64,000 nucleotides of DNA, taken from the NCBI RefSeq assembly GCF_018320785.1, contig NC_054865.1:41605398-41669397 (forward strand), written 5' to 3'. Every line of letters starts with the position of its first letter. Position 1 is the stretch's first letter. This DNA is from Cheilinus undulatus. Its lineage: Eukaryota > Chordata > Actinopteri > Labriformes > Labridae. Shown here one piece after another: positions 12,406-40,327 of this stretch. The position numbers and the translations under genes were made by a program. The notes below the pieces were generated by a model. That model made no database searches and was not told the DNA's origin. It saw nothing but the letters and a program-made list of their open reading frames with translations.

Positions 12406-14789
12406 TTTGGCCTTTATGTATTCACCAAGGCTGTTTCCTGACCAATTTAAAAAATCGTGTGAAGTTACGAGCATAATATTCATATCAGCAGTTATGAATG
12501 GATGGACTGTCTCATGTTTGAATTTAATTAAAGAGTCCCTTTTTCCACTGCTGTCTGTACGTGTGCCTACTGGGCATGTGCATGCCTATCAATGACGCAG
12601 TTACCTGCATGGTTTGCGTGCCTTTGACTATCTTATCTTAAAACCGCGTGGGTATTTTCATAGATAATAACCATGGTATAACCCCGAGCTGTACAAATAA
12701 CCTCCTGAGAAGAGTTTATTTTGAGGGAACATTTGGTCATGGAACAGAGAAAACAACTGTAATCCTTCATTTTCCTCCACATCCTGTCCTGTTTGTGCAG
12801 CGAGATGGTAAAATGATATGAGGTCTAACTTCATTTAAAGTTGGTTTGACTGGTAGGTGAATGCCGAACTCAGCTCCTGGTTGTAACTTTGCATACACAG
12901 ATGAAACATTAGCCACCTGTTGATGCAAGAGTCACAGGCTGCTACGTCATTGCATACCAGCCAAAGTAGAATCATGGTATCTACAGTGCATAAATAAAAG
13001 GAGTTGGAGCATGCAGGTTCTTGTAGCTGTATGCATAGTGTCACAGGGGAAATAAAGCTTCAAAGACGTTTATGACAGGCTTTTATTTCAGTTAAGCTGA
13101 AGAGTCGACGCCCTGTGGTAAACCACAAGCCTGTGTGTGGAACAGAGGCACACAGAAAAGCCCCCTCTTACATTAGAAGTCTAACCTATGTAGAGTAGAA
13201 AAACAGTGAACAAGAATATCCAAAATTTGCATCCAAGGACTCAGCATGGCATCAATTAGTGTTTTTGTTCATATATTTGTATTCGTGACAATGCAGGACC
13301 ACTGACAGAACAAGGAAGAGATGGCAGATGCTGATTCTAAGCAGATTAGTGAAAGGATGCTCACTGTTGTTTCATTACACACAAGGCAGCCACCAGCGCA
13401 GTGTTTGAGGGCGTTGGCACACTGAAATAACTGTTCACTCACAATTAACCCTCCCTTCTGTGTCTTATGTTGTTTTTTTGTTACACAAGCACGCTCTGTA
13501 ACGTATAGTGCACATATGTGTCTGGATATAGAATATGTGACAGGGAATGTTGGGTTGAACAGATGGTGAATGACATGTGCGGAGATAATCCTGGTATTAT
13601 GGGGTAAAAAAACGAGTAAAATCTCTATGGATTGAGCATGAATGAAATGTCAGAGGAATGCATGTGATTCAGTCTGTGGGAAAAACAGTAATGTAGCATG
13701 AATTTAATGCTCTGGTTGAAAACATAGCATAAGTACAGCTAACTCACATAAGCAGCAGATCCTTGTTGATCAGATCTGTGGTTTTTGATTTGATTATTTC
13801 CATCCTGTCCACTGGTTTCAACACTGCATCTGTGAAAAGAAAGGAAAGAAAGGGAATGGAAACTTAAAACACCAGAAACAGAAAACTCAGTGTTCCTCTT
13901 TACACCTTACATGCAAACATGTAAATAAGATTTTCACTGAAACAAGTTAAGGGAGAACAGTTTTAAAGGGGGTTATTCGTTTACATAATGCAGGACTGTG
14001 GTCATGGGTGATCTATAATGTAGATAATAATAAAAAGAGAACATGGAGTAGAGTGAAAAGCTATTTGAGACCTACAGCAGAAGAACAGCTGACCTGAGAA
14101 GTGAGAAACTGCTCCGATCAGTTTAGACCTAAACCAACCAAACACACTCTGCTGTTTGTAACTCAAATATGTAAACCATGTTGACCCCAAAAACATTCTT
14201 GTTTGTTCCAAGCCGCTACTCTGAATAGGAGTGCCGTTTGTATAAGAACGTCTTCTCTATAAACCTTTAATATCCTTGCTCTCTATGTTTGTCTCGTCCC
14301 TTTGCTACATAAATGAAGATATTGTTGATTGAGGCAGCCACTGCATCAAAAAACTTGTGAATGACTTCAATTTAGTTCAGTCTGCCCTTTGAGAGCACAG
14401 AGTCCAGCACAACTTTTGATTTTATACCACCACCTAGTGGACATTCACCTGTAAGTACAACTCAGATGTAAAGGATGGGCACAGTACTAGTACTCCAATT
14501 CCACATGGCACACATTTATTTTAACAGTTTCATAAAAATAAAGATAGACTCAAACCTTAGAAACAATCTTAGTCATTTTACAGACTGTCTATATGGATCC
14601 AATCAACAGCTTTTGTTAATCAAGTCTTCATACAGTTTTAAGACAGTAGACAGTTTTACACGAGCATCCTGGCATCCTCTATTATCATAAAAAAAACAAC
14701 TTCAGAAAAGTGCATCAGCTTTTCTAACTACGTATGCACCGACACATCAGTTTGATACTGACATCAGCAATGTCAGCCTTTTTTCTGTG
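12406..14789. other. Intergenic, one exon-like segment inside
   Basis: Apart from the exon-like segment on the minus strand at 13748-13829, nothing coding was recognised. Confidence 0.4.
13748..13829 (-). other. Exon-like segment of unknown gene
   Basis: On the minus strand an 82-nt segment is preceded by a strong pyrimidine tract ending in TTTTCACAG and followed by GTGAGTTAG, a good acceptor and donor pair. One frame is open across it and reads approximately AVLKPVDRMEIIKSKTTDLI and then NKDLLL. I do not recognise the peptide, and no companion exons were found nearby. It could be a coding exon of an unidentified minus-strand gene, an upstream alternative exon of rasa3, or chance. Confidence 0.25.
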
Positions 14790-15025
14790 CAGAGGTTTCA
14801 TGTTCTCCCAGTGCATGCATGGCCTCTCCTGGTAACGTCCTCCCACCACCAAAGACATACTCGTTAGGTTAATTGGTGTCTCTAACTTGGCCATAGGTGT
14901 TTATGTCAGCACTTTGTATGACTGGTGACCAGTTAAGGTGCACCCTGTCTCTTGCCCAATGACAGCTGGGCTAGGCTCCTGACCCCTTCAACCTTTAACG
15001 GGATAACTGGTGTAGAAAATGGATG
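14790..15025 (+). mobile_element. Old fish SINE-like repeat, 3' part
   Basis: Words such as TTCATGTTCTCCCAGTGCATGC, TTAGGTTAATTGGTGTCTCTAA, GACAGCTGGGCTAGGCTCC and the GGATGGATAG end match a repeat very common in teleost genomes, with a tRNA-like head and a conserved central region. Here the head is missing or too diverged to see. A second copy, with its head, lies at 41720-42015. Confidence 0.6.
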
Positions 15026-17217
15026 GATAGAAGAGCGGTCTTGGTAACAGCCAGTGAACTTCAGATTTGAAGGGTGGGCATAGTACTCCAGTTTCATGTG
15101 GTACCTCTTTATTCTAACAGGGCCACTAAGTAAAGCTTCATTCCTGGGCTTGGAATTAGCCAGGGATGCACAGATACTTGATTCGATATTGCTATCAGTG
15201 ATATCGACTCTGTTGATAGACATTGGCACTGCAGCCAGTAATATGGCTTGAATAGAGGTCATATCAATGTAATGCTTGCATCTAGTGCACTTAAACTTAA
15301 CTGCAGATTTTGGAGGACAGTTGGATGGGTTGGGGGGTCACCAGGAAGAAGTGACCAGTTAGAAAAACTCTAATCAGTTTTGTGCTCAAACAAGGAAGTA
15401 ATGTTTTTTTTGTGTAGTTGTCCTTTTTAAAGTACTAGACCAGAGTGGCCAACACAACCACGTTGGCTGACTTGCGAAAAATCCTGATTTAGAATGGGAT
15501 ACCATCCCACAGCAGTATGTGACCAGGCTGGTGACCAGCATGAGGAGGAGGTGCCAGGCTGTTGTGGCTGTGTATAGTTCTTCCACATGCTACTGAGGCT
15601 CCTGTTGGTTAAATGAATAAATTGTTAAATTGCCAATATGTCTTGTTTCTTCAGATTTCAACCAATCAATCCACCAAACAAGAGTCAATGGCAAAATAAG
15701 CTGTTTGACATTGGCAGAGAAGATTTGGCAATTTTTTCATGGGTAGAACCCACATACTCAGCTGTGCTGCTCATCCCACAAATGCATGTTCCTTACAAAT
15801 GTGGCACCATTTAAAAGGGAAATAAACAGGCTTTCTAAGAATATAAGATTTAGAACCAAGACAAATCTACCAAACACAAGTTTCCTTAATTTTTCTGCCA
15901 AGTTTATATACAAAATAAACACTACAAGCCAAAAAAGGAGGTCCAAGCTTTCTGCCAACAACAAAAAACATGTCAAGTTGTGTGACATTTTTAACACGAC
16001 AGTCGGTAGCAAATAGCGAGAAAATGACTCCGTATTTCATCTTAAAACAGCTTTTGCCTTTTAGGACAGGTTAAGTCCCACTTTAAAATAAACAACCTGG
16101 TTGAAGATCTGTATTGTCTCGTGTTTTTTCACACAAAAGAAAGATCATATTGCACTATAAAAGCCCCTTGGATGTCAAACGTCCCTACCCAGTACCCAGA
16201 GTAAACTTTAAATGACTTACATTTTATTGTTACCTGAGTAGATTTAAATGGGACATATTTTACCCTTTTAAGACAAGTTTATATTGGTCTCAGAGGTCCC
16301 AATACATGCCTGTGAAGTAAATAAGTAACTGCACTTTTACTTGTGAACAATAATCTGGTACTTTACCCACCTCTGTCAAAAGTGAGAAAAACTTTTTTGA
16401 GAGTATTTTATCAAAAGAAGTGATAAAAACATAAATATTGGTATTGGCAATCTGTTAAAATGTTATTATCAACATCAGCAAAGGCTCTGATTTTTCAGTC
16501 AGTGCATCTTTAGTCCTAACTTTCCCTTTTCTACAAGGCCATGTGATCTGAGTTTAAGCTGAACAGCTGCTGTTTTGTTTTTTTACCATGTCAACAGGTG
16601 GAGCTGAGAAGCTTAACCTGAGATAAGACGATGACATAGGATTCCTAAGTTTAGTTAGAATTTGCACACCCAATGCATAATTTTTGGAAAATTCTACAAT
16701 CCTCTTCCTATCAGATTTTATATATTAGACAGCACATTTTCAGCAAAATGGCCCAGGCAGACCCTAATGCTGTGAAATAAGTACCCTTGGTCCACAGTTC
16801 CCACTACCTTCCAGTTTACCGACAAAAAATGAGGAAAACATGATAATATACTCAGCTCAACGCGATTGGAAGTTGTGTTTTAACAGAGCAGCTCCTGGCT
16901 TAATGTTCAGTGCATGTCCTTATAACCGATTAATTGCCCCAGGGGGCTGCATGAGAGAGAAAATAAGGGAAACCATTTTACTTGAATTTCAAGCAAATTA
17001 GTGATGTTAATATTGGTCAAGGACTAGCTTTGTTCAGCAGGTCTGTAGATGTCTAAATTGTCTGAAGTCTATTTTTCCATTTGCCGTATTTAGAAGTTTA
17101 TCTTTGCCAGTGCAGCCCCCACATGACACTGGTTTTAAAGAGTCTGCATACTTCCGGCTCATCGTGAGATTGGATGGAGATGTACTAAGAATTTAAGAAA
17201 TATCACATGACAAAAAA
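15026..17217. other. Intergenic, traces of old hAT-like ends
   Basis: AGGGATGCACAGATAC at about 15168 and its rough inverse CAGTGCATCTTTAG at about 16501 resemble the ends of fish hAT-type elements, but no target duplication is visible. No coding exon was recognised. Open frames at 15758-16016 have no family motif. Confidence 0.3.
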
Positions 17218-17395
17218 ATGTGGGACGCAGATGGCCTGGTGGTTTGAGGTGCACCCCATGTATGCTAGTGGCCCTGGTTCAAGTCTGGCCTGTGGCTACT
17301 TTCCCTCATGTCTCTCCCCAAATCTCTCCTGTCCCTGTTCCTGACTCTATCCACTGTCCTCTATAAATAAAGGCATTAAATGCCCCAAAAATATA
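17218..17395 (+). mobile_element. tRNA-derived SINE, diverged copy
   Basis: A tRNA-like head has an A-box-like TGGCCTGGTGG (about 17232) and a B box GGTTCAAGTCT (17276-17286). The body, with CCCTCATGTCTCTCCCC, TATCCACTGTCCTCTATAAA and TAAAGGCATTAAATGCCCC, is shared with the minus-strand copy at 41121-41297. No clean target duplication was found. Confidence 0.65.
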
Positions 17396-18154
17396 TCTAA
17401 CAAACAAATTAATTGTTTGCAATGAGTACAAAATACCAATCAGTAAACTACATGAGCAATGGAAAACTCCTTGTAGGACATGTCAGTAAATTCAGTCACC
17501 TGTGTGATTGCTGGGTTCAGGGTGTTATATGTGTATTATCAGGGATGAAAGTAAATATCTTGACTTGGCTGCATCAGAGGCAGGCTGGAAATGAAACACT
17601 GCTCTTCTCAAGGCTTTTGAATTATTTTGCTCTTGAAGTTCAGAAACAGCAAACAGCTTACTTTATAATATTAATAGCCTCACACAATATGTAAATTTAA
17701 AAGGCTATAGTCTACAAATACACTTTACCCCAAGGCCAAACATGAAAACCACTAGTGAGCTCCTGGGAGCTGTTCATTACTTTGAAACAAAGCCTGAAAT
17801 TTTATTTGAAGTAGAGTTTTCCTCGTTGTCTTTATTGCCACACAAAGTTCAGTTGATCAGACTGTAACTCATCAACCCGAACATGGTGAACTTTGGGCCT
17901 CTGGTAACCAAATTCTGGCGTCCAAGATTTTCCTGCTAAATAAACAGAACTTTTTTTAACGTGATACAAACGGTGTGATATTATGAAATACATGGGTGAT
18001 TTAAACAATACGTGACGGTTTATTTAAGGCCTGTTGAATAACGGTTGTTAGGCACCCGCACTGCCCCTTTAAACCGCTCACCCCCTCGTCTCTCCCACCG
18101 TCCTACTCGCTTCCCCATTTCGCTGCTTTGTTTTCATTGTCGCTCTTTTTTATC
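17396..18154 (+). promoter_or_regulatory. tpp2: tpp2 upstream region and 5' leader
   Basis: The last 150 bp before the tpp2 ATG are pyrimidine-rich, with CCCCTTTAAACCGCTCACCC and several CCTCGTC or CCCACCG words, fitting a TATA-less housekeeping promoter. Upstream of about 17950 nothing specific was recognised. The start site cannot be placed from sequence alone. Confidence 0.4.
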
Positions 18155-33205
<15,051 letters not shown>

Positions 33206-34250
33206 GCACACACACACTCTCACACACATTTGATTGCATGAGCAGCGTGGCAATACATGGTCCATTACATGGTAACTTCAATATCATGTCCCTCAGGGTC
33301 ACATGGTCTATGCATCTGGATTTTCACATTTAGATGCACCAAAATGAAGGACAATGCTGTGTGAGAATGGGTCGATACATCGACTCCTTACAGCTTGAGG
33401 AGTCATGTTTATCACGTCCTTAAGTGTCTCAATGAAATTAAGATTTAGCGCTCTAAACTCCTGCCAAGGCTTTATGATTTCTTTTGTTTCTTAGCTGGGT
33501 GTTTTCCTTTGTTTTGGTGTCATCTACACATTTTGGAAGCTTTTTTCATGCAGCCATCCTCAGCTGTCTGAACTCTATATCGTTAGAACAACCTCATTGT
33601 CTTGTGTAAATACTGTAAAAGGGCCAGTGTGGACTCCAGGGATACATCCTGAAAAACTAAAAGAACTGAGAGCCGATCTGCTAACTTACAAAATCCTCAG
33701 CTCATAAATGGCCATTTGATTCTGAAGATGAGAAGACTTGCTGCTGCACAAATTTTGTCTGCTTGACTCCCGACTTAACAGGGAGTCTTGGATGGACCTT
33801 TATATCTTTTTCTTCTTTGTATTGATTGTTCCACCCAAGCATAGTTAGTTAAGATTTAGTCTTGTTTTGTCTTTTGAGGCTCTGACTCATGTACACAAAT
33901 CAGTGTTGAGGTGCCTTTCTGCATGTACCTTACCTTACCTGATGGGATGAAACACAATGAGGGTTTTAGCCACAGAAGACTGCAGAATCAGAAGCATCAA
34001 TCAACCGCTTGCATTCATTTCTCCCATCAGATTTTCTAGTCAGATGTGTTTCTCTAGCTCATAACTGCAGTATGTGTCTTCTGCGTGCAGGCCATCAGTG
34101 ATTTAGCAGGTATATAGAAGTAAACACTTTATTTGCCTCTACTTACCTGCAGAGGTGTTGGCCACCCACTTCTTACTGCTGTTGTCCAAGCAGCACATTT
34201 GTTATCCATCCAGCGGACCTCACAAATAAAACAGATGCAGTTGTGGGCAG
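33206..34250 (+). other. tpp2: tpp2 3' untranslated region (probable)
   Basis: This is sequence after the TAG at 33203-33205. The first clear AATAAA is at 34225-34230, which would give a 3' UTR of about 1 kb. The exact cleavage site is unknown and longer forms are possible. Confidence 0.5.
34225..34230 (+). terminator. tpp2: Candidate polyadenylation signal of tpp2
   Basis: AATAAA in CACAAATAAAACAG lies about 1.02 kb after the tpp2 stop codon. It is the first perfect hexamer downstream. Usage is not proven. Confidence 0.45.
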
Positions 34251-37200
34251 CGTTAGGAGATTCAGTCCAGATTTCATTGTAAAATGTTCACACGGTGTTA
34301 GATGTTTCTCTGCAGCATTTAAAATGTTGCAGTTGTACACAATGTCATAGAATATTGTACATACACACGTAACATAAAAATATTAAGATGCAATAGGTAT
34401 ATAATACAAATATTATTCTAAGTGATGTATTTTGCATATATGCATGTCTTCTTCCAGCGTGTATGGAAAAAAATCTTGTTTTATTTCCAAGCAGATTTTA
34501 GTTTGTTTCAATTTGAAAGATTTTTAATCCTAAACACAATTCTGATGATACCCACTGTTTTCATGAGTGTGTGTTTTATGAATGACTTTAAGTGTACTTG
34601 TGAGCATATTTTTGTGTACATGGGCTTTTTTCTCCCAACAGAACTGAAATGGAAGCCATTTAGAGGATGGAAGCATGACTTTGTTTTGTTTTTCTGTAAA
34701 GGACTGTGCCAGTTTTTAATGTTTCTTTGGATTAACCACATATCACTGCTACTTTAAAACACAGCTAGCCATATCATGTTTTTACCAGTCAACCACTGGT
34801 TTGCTTTTCCATGGAATACAAAATGTTTAAATCCCTAGTGAGCATTGAGTCTGCAGTTGCAATCCTCTTATAAATACAAGAGATGAGAATCTCCATTAAA
34901 AACACATTTATTTAAATTTTTTAGGCATCTGGGTGACATCTGAGCAATCAGGATGAAGCAATATTTTTTATAATTACATGATTATTTGAGTTAATATGCT
35001 TATATTGCATCTGCTGACCTCACCTGCTCAAATGACAGTCACTGTGTCTGTACAGGACATCATATTGTATTTGAAATAATACATTTTCGTAGAATTGCCA
35101 CATTGAGTTAAGTCATTTCAGATCCGATCAACATCTTTATGCTTTATCCGTGAAATTATTAAGACTTACTAAAAAGAATGCAGACTTTATGTTCACTGTG
35201 ATGACACACGATTTATATGGTACTCCTCATATTAAGAATTTGGCTACTGTAACACTGTTAAACTGAAAAATTTGTATTTTTTTTATACAAACGGATCATT
35301 ATCAGTGCTGCAGAATCTGAAATACTGCTTTTATATTACAAATCATGTTCAAATACATTAAAGTCAATGCAACTTGTCCTTTGCTAGTAGGGGCTTGGGA
35401 TCCCTAAGCTATCAGCCTCAAGTAAAGATGCATAACAGAGGTCTTGCCACCACCTCCATTTTAAACTCAGTTTCAGCTTTGACTGATGCTAACTAAAGTA
35501 CATTGCTTGAGACAATGGCTTCATATTGCAGCAGTACTCTGTAAGATAACCTACATTTCTTGACTTGTAAAAATTAGTTGAATACTCCTTTAAGCAGTCA
35601 TGCTTTAAGCAGAAGTTAACTGTTCTACAGAAACCCTGCAAAATGACAAAACCCCACAACATACATTTGTGCACGATCAGCAGGGCTTTTAGATGTTATT
35701 GATTTGTTATAAAGATAGTTTGACAAAAAAATTGTACAATCTTTTGAAATTCCACCTCGGTGCAAAAAGGACAATAGTAAAACTGATCTTTTTGTTTTAA
35801 TTTTAACCTTTCTGACATATAAATTCATTAAACAATGTCATTTTTGCCCTGTTTTCTAGTATCCGTTTAACCAAAGAAAGATTTTCTCATGTCATTGCTG
35901 TTAAATTCAGTCATCTCATACGGTAAAGGTGCATGCTGAAGAATGTAAAACCCCTCCAGTTACCAGATTCTATTTTCTTTAGTGTCAGAATTCAATCTTT
36001 TCATCTCAACTCTCTGGTCTTTTGTTACCTCCTGCTGCTTCGTCCATGTCTCCTCTTTTTTTTCTGTTTCCAACAGATGTTTATACAGATGTTAGGTTCA
36101 GGGCTCAGCTGTCTACAGTATGCGTTGCCAATGACAGACTCCAAAAATGGCCTTAACTTTCACCACAGGACTGTACCGTCCATTTCTGGCACCTCTGTTA
36201 CTCTCACTCTGCCAGTGTCAGGAAACACTTCAGAAATGTTTCTTCTGGATGTTGAGTGTTTATATTTATAGTCATAAAATCTAGTAAATGCCAATATTTT
36301 ACAGAATGTTATGAGATAAGGTTGTATGCTCTTAGTATTATTTTATATCCATTCTTCCTGGATGGTGTGGGAAATACCCGAGCTATGTCTCACTATTTTG
36401 TGGTCACATTTAAAAAAAGGAAAACATCACTGAATAAAAATGATTTGGAAGAAAAGAAACGTCCTCTGTCATTCTTTTCAGCAATATAGAGTAGCTGATG
36501 TATCATCCTACCGACCTGCTCATGACTAGTTTGCAGATTTCATCTACCTTGCATGAAAAAGTGTTTTAATGTCAAACTTTGACAAAATTAACACTATTAA
36601 ACAGTCTAGATATTTTCAATTTTAGTCTTAGTCCTGAAGTTGTTAGTTTTAGCCACGTTTTAGTCCATTCTACACTTAATAGTTTTAGTCAACAAAATCT
36701 CAAGAACATTTCAGTCTGTAGAAAGTAATAATTTTGTAATCTTTACTAAGTCAAAACATTTATTCTCTTTGCCTAATTCATACCTCTGTGATCTATGCAT
36801 GCTTGATGAAAATGAAAATTACTTTTAATTACAATTTTTGTCATCAAAAATCTATTTTTAGCTAGTCTTAGAGTAGTATTTCTCATGGTAAAGGGTTGCT
36901 GTCTTACAGATTTTGTTGTGAATTAATTTGTCACAAATGAGAGTAAATTTAGAGGGATAGCCCCATCTGTGAAGCTCTTATGTTATATAACTGGGGCAGT
37001 TACCCACTTATTAAAGAAACTACTGAATACATTCATATATTAAAAGCATGATTTTGCACTGTCCTTACTGTTAGCATATCCATTTGACATACAGTACTGT
37101 GCAGATTCTTTTGGCATGTTTTGGCCCAAAATTGAGGCCGAAGTATGATTACATGTCACCTCGCTTGAGGTCACCATCTAGGCGGAAGGTAGGGTTAGCC

Positions 37201-38682
37201 ATGAGCCTCTGGCCATCTCACAGAACTTTGTAAACTTTTTACATCCAAAATCAGACTCAAGTTTATAAAAATTAAATATGCATATTATAATCAGGGAAAT
37301 GAATAAGTATATATCATTTTATTTGTGTAATAGTCAATAAACTTACTATTTCTCCTAGCTATTATTTTGAATTTGGCTAGCAGAGGTCTTGAGCTAGCAA
37401 ACATCCGGCTAACCTACTGTAGCATACATTTTAGTTTTCTGCTGGTGGTAAAATTAATATTTAGGAGAACAGTGTCGTTTCCCCCCTCCAGGACCGTGTT
37501 CCAAACACACTAATAAAATGTACTAGCTCAATTAAATTTTATTTAATTCAAATTTTAATCTAGTAAATGTTGAATATTAGCAGTCATTATACATTTTTCA
37601 TTTTACAGCTTTAATATGATGCAAACAACAGCTGAAGTGGGTTTTGTTTGTTGAAAAGGTAAGACCATTTTTAACCACAAGATGGCAGTAAACCTTTGAA
37701 TGTTTAAAACTGGTGTCCCTAACTACAGGTGGACGCAATGAAAATAACTTAATATGAAGTGCTTTTAAAACTATGTCAAAATGTGTAATGAAATAGCTTA
37801 CATAAATCATGCTGTTTAGAAAAATTCTCCAACCCTGTTCCTTTTCCCTCTATCTCTTTTAAAGCCACATCTTTACCACATCCATTATCACATCTACTAC
37901 TCAGGCTTTGACAGTTACAAAAAGTGTGATTAAAATCTTTTCCTTAGAGTGATAATAAATTTAAAAAGTAAACTGCTGCATCAGACTCATTGTGACAATT
38001 TGTTATGTGAAACATCCAGTTAAGACAGTTGACATGAAAGCTGATAAATTTTTACATTCAGAAGCTATAACAAGCTGTCTGAGCAAATGGTTCAAAATGT
38101 TTGACATCTCTCTCCACGTAATGTTCAAACTTGTCTTTATAATTGGAATTTGAGAGGATTTGAAAACCTCGGCTATCTCAAGAACAGCATGTGGTCAGAT
38201 AAGTCCCAGCTTTCAAAACTGTCTCCCCCCGTGTGCTGGAGTTATGGCTTTGACCTTTTCGTCTTGACACTGTTCTGAAAAGCTAAAAGAAACCCACTAT
38301 TTCAAGAAACAATATTCCTTGATAATGATGCCCTAATTTTTTTTACAGACCTGTCATCACAGAAAACTGCTTGTCTTAGCATTCTACATGTATTTATGCT
38401 GGATAACATACAAAATCAGCCTGGACCTTTATAATTGTTTCTCGCAGGCATACATGCTGTATCAAATACCTTTATTAAAGAAGAAAGAGGAAAAAGTCCA
38501 GCAGAAACTTAGCATGGTTATGTAAAATGTATGCATTTAACTGTAAGAAAAATATACACGTCTGCTATGAATTCATGTAGAAGAATTTAAACCAAATACA
38601 AACTTGTAAGGGACATTACAACAACAGCAACAAGTACTGGTGTAGTATTGGTTATGTTGTATCAACTATGGTGCTTTTCTTA
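34251..38682. other. Intergenic, no gene recognised
   Basis: No coding exon was supported on either strand. The stretch at about 36583-36880, with repeated TTTTAGTC and TAGTTTTAG words, resembles a dispersed fish repeat. TACAGTACTGTGCAG near 37090 looks like an isolated Tc1-type terminal relic. Neither can be bounded. Confidence 0.35.
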
Positions 38683-39805
38683 TACAACCACAATTCCAAA
38701 AATGATTTTCAAATCTCATAAATCAATATCTTATTCAAAATAGAACATAAAGAACATATCAGATGTTGAAACTGGGATATTTTACAGTTTCATGAAAAAA
38801 ATATAAGTCCAGTTTGAAGTTGATGGCAGCAACACATCTCAAAAAAGAAGGGACAGGAATTTTTTGTTTTATGATTTGCCAAATGTTATCTGTTGGTGAG
38901 AGGTCTGGACAGCAGGCAAGCAATATACAAGGGCTTTACTGAAAGAGACATTGTCTGGATGGAAGCAAATGTTGCTCTAAAACCTCTGTATACTTTTCAG
39001 TATTGATAGTGCCTTTCCAGATATGCAAGCAGTCAATATAACCCATACCATCAGAAATGCAGGCTTTTTAACTGTGCACTGATAACAAGCTGGATGGTCT
39101 CTCTCCTCTTTAGTCCATGGGAATCAGTGTCCTTGGTTTCCAAAACAAATGACTTGCATCCAAAACTTGAATTTGGGAACCATGCAGTCTGAGCCCATGC
39201 AGTGATTTCCAGTGCAAGACCAGGCCTGTTCGTAATGCAGTTCTGCCTGAGGGCCCTGAGCTCATGAGCACCTATTGTTGACCTTTGGCCTTGTCCTTTG
39301 TGCACAGAGATTTTACCAGATTCTCTGAATCTTTTGAAGACATTATGCACTGTAGATGGTGGAATATTCAAAGTCTCCACAATTTTATACTGAGGAACAT
39401 TTTTCAGAAAATTGTCTACAATTTTAGATATACTTTTATCACAGATTGGTGAACCTCTGCCTATCTTTACTTTTGAGAGACTTTGCCTCTCTAAAATGCT
39501 TCTTTTATACCTGGACATGTTATTGACCCAATGCCACCTGACCAGATTAGTTGCAAAATGTTTCTCCAGTTGTTACTTTCCTAGTACTGGTTAGTCTTCC
39601 AGCCTTTTGATTGCACTGTCCCTACTTTTTGAGACCTTTTGCTCCAATAAATTTAAAATGAGCTACTGAAACTGTAAAATCCCCCAGTTTCAATATCTGG
39701 TATGTTGTTGAATAACATACGGGTTTATGAGATTTAAAAATCAATGCGTTCTGTTTCCATTCGCATTCTACACAGTGGCCCAACTTTTTTGGAATTGGGG
39801 TTGTA
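38683..39805 (-). mobile_element. Decayed Tc1-like transposon, deleted copy
   Basis: The terminal inverted repeats are TACAACCACAATTCCAAAAA at 38683 and, read on the minus strand from 39805, TACAACCCCAATTCCAAAAA. The minus strand from about 39500 carries a transposase N-terminus with a helix-turn-helix: GRGSPICDKSISKIVDNFLK, then TLNIPPSTVHNVFKRFRESG and an HKGQGQRS linker. The catalytic DDE half is mostly deleted (the element is about 1.1 kb, against about 1.6 kb for full copies) and the rest is frameshifted. It lies between tpp2 and fbxl3. Confidence 0.8.
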
Positions 39806-39989
39806 AATTTAACCATTAAACTGCTGTTATTCTTAAAAGGCATTTCTCTTTCTGTATAAATACGTAATATCGAGTACTACATGTGATCTAAAAACTTTTG
39901 AAGAATGACTATCCCTTTTCTAACTGCATTTTGATCAATATTATTATCCTGACTTAACTTACATTCTATCAAATAGGGAATCAGCTCCC

Positions 39990-40327
39990 CCTGCTGATAG
40001 TCCGTAGTAACTTCAGGCCGGACAGCGCCTCGGAATCTGCTCGACGCAGCAACACAAACGCCATCTTTAGCTGACAGGCAAACTACTGAAGCTGAGTTGT
40101 GAATCGAAACTAGGTCAGGCTCTCGGAATACAAAAAACACTCGTTAAAAACTTGCTTTCTTAACTCGTAGTCGGCGGTCGCTAACTTCCCGACACATCGT
40201 GCTGTCCTATGGTCCAATGTGTTTGATCGGTCGGCCAGCTCGAACGCAGTTTTCTTGTGTCGGTCCCGGTTGACGCTGATTGATCGCCTTTCCTGATAAA
40301 CAACCGACAGATGGAGGTGAAAGCCAG
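39990..40327 (+). promoter_or_regulatory. fbxl3: fbxl3 CpG-rich promoter and leader exon 1
   Basis: The region has many CpGs (TCGACGCAG, GTCGGCGGTCGC, GGTCGGTCGGCC) in an otherwise CpG-poor setting. A consensus donor CAG|GTAAGA ends the leader exon at 40327. An ATG at 40311 in this exon is in frame with the main coding sequence after splicing, and an in-frame TGA lies at 40281. The exon's start is not determined. Confidence 0.6.

Noticed and set aside
34422-34757. 111-codon plus-strand open frame after tpp2.
   Set aside because: It is F-rich chance reading of T-rich sequence past the tpp2 3' UTR, with no motif.
36583-36880. TTTTAGTC-rich stretch resembling a dispersed fish repeat.
   Set aside because: Its ends, inverted repeats and target duplication could not be found, so it cannot be bounded as an element.
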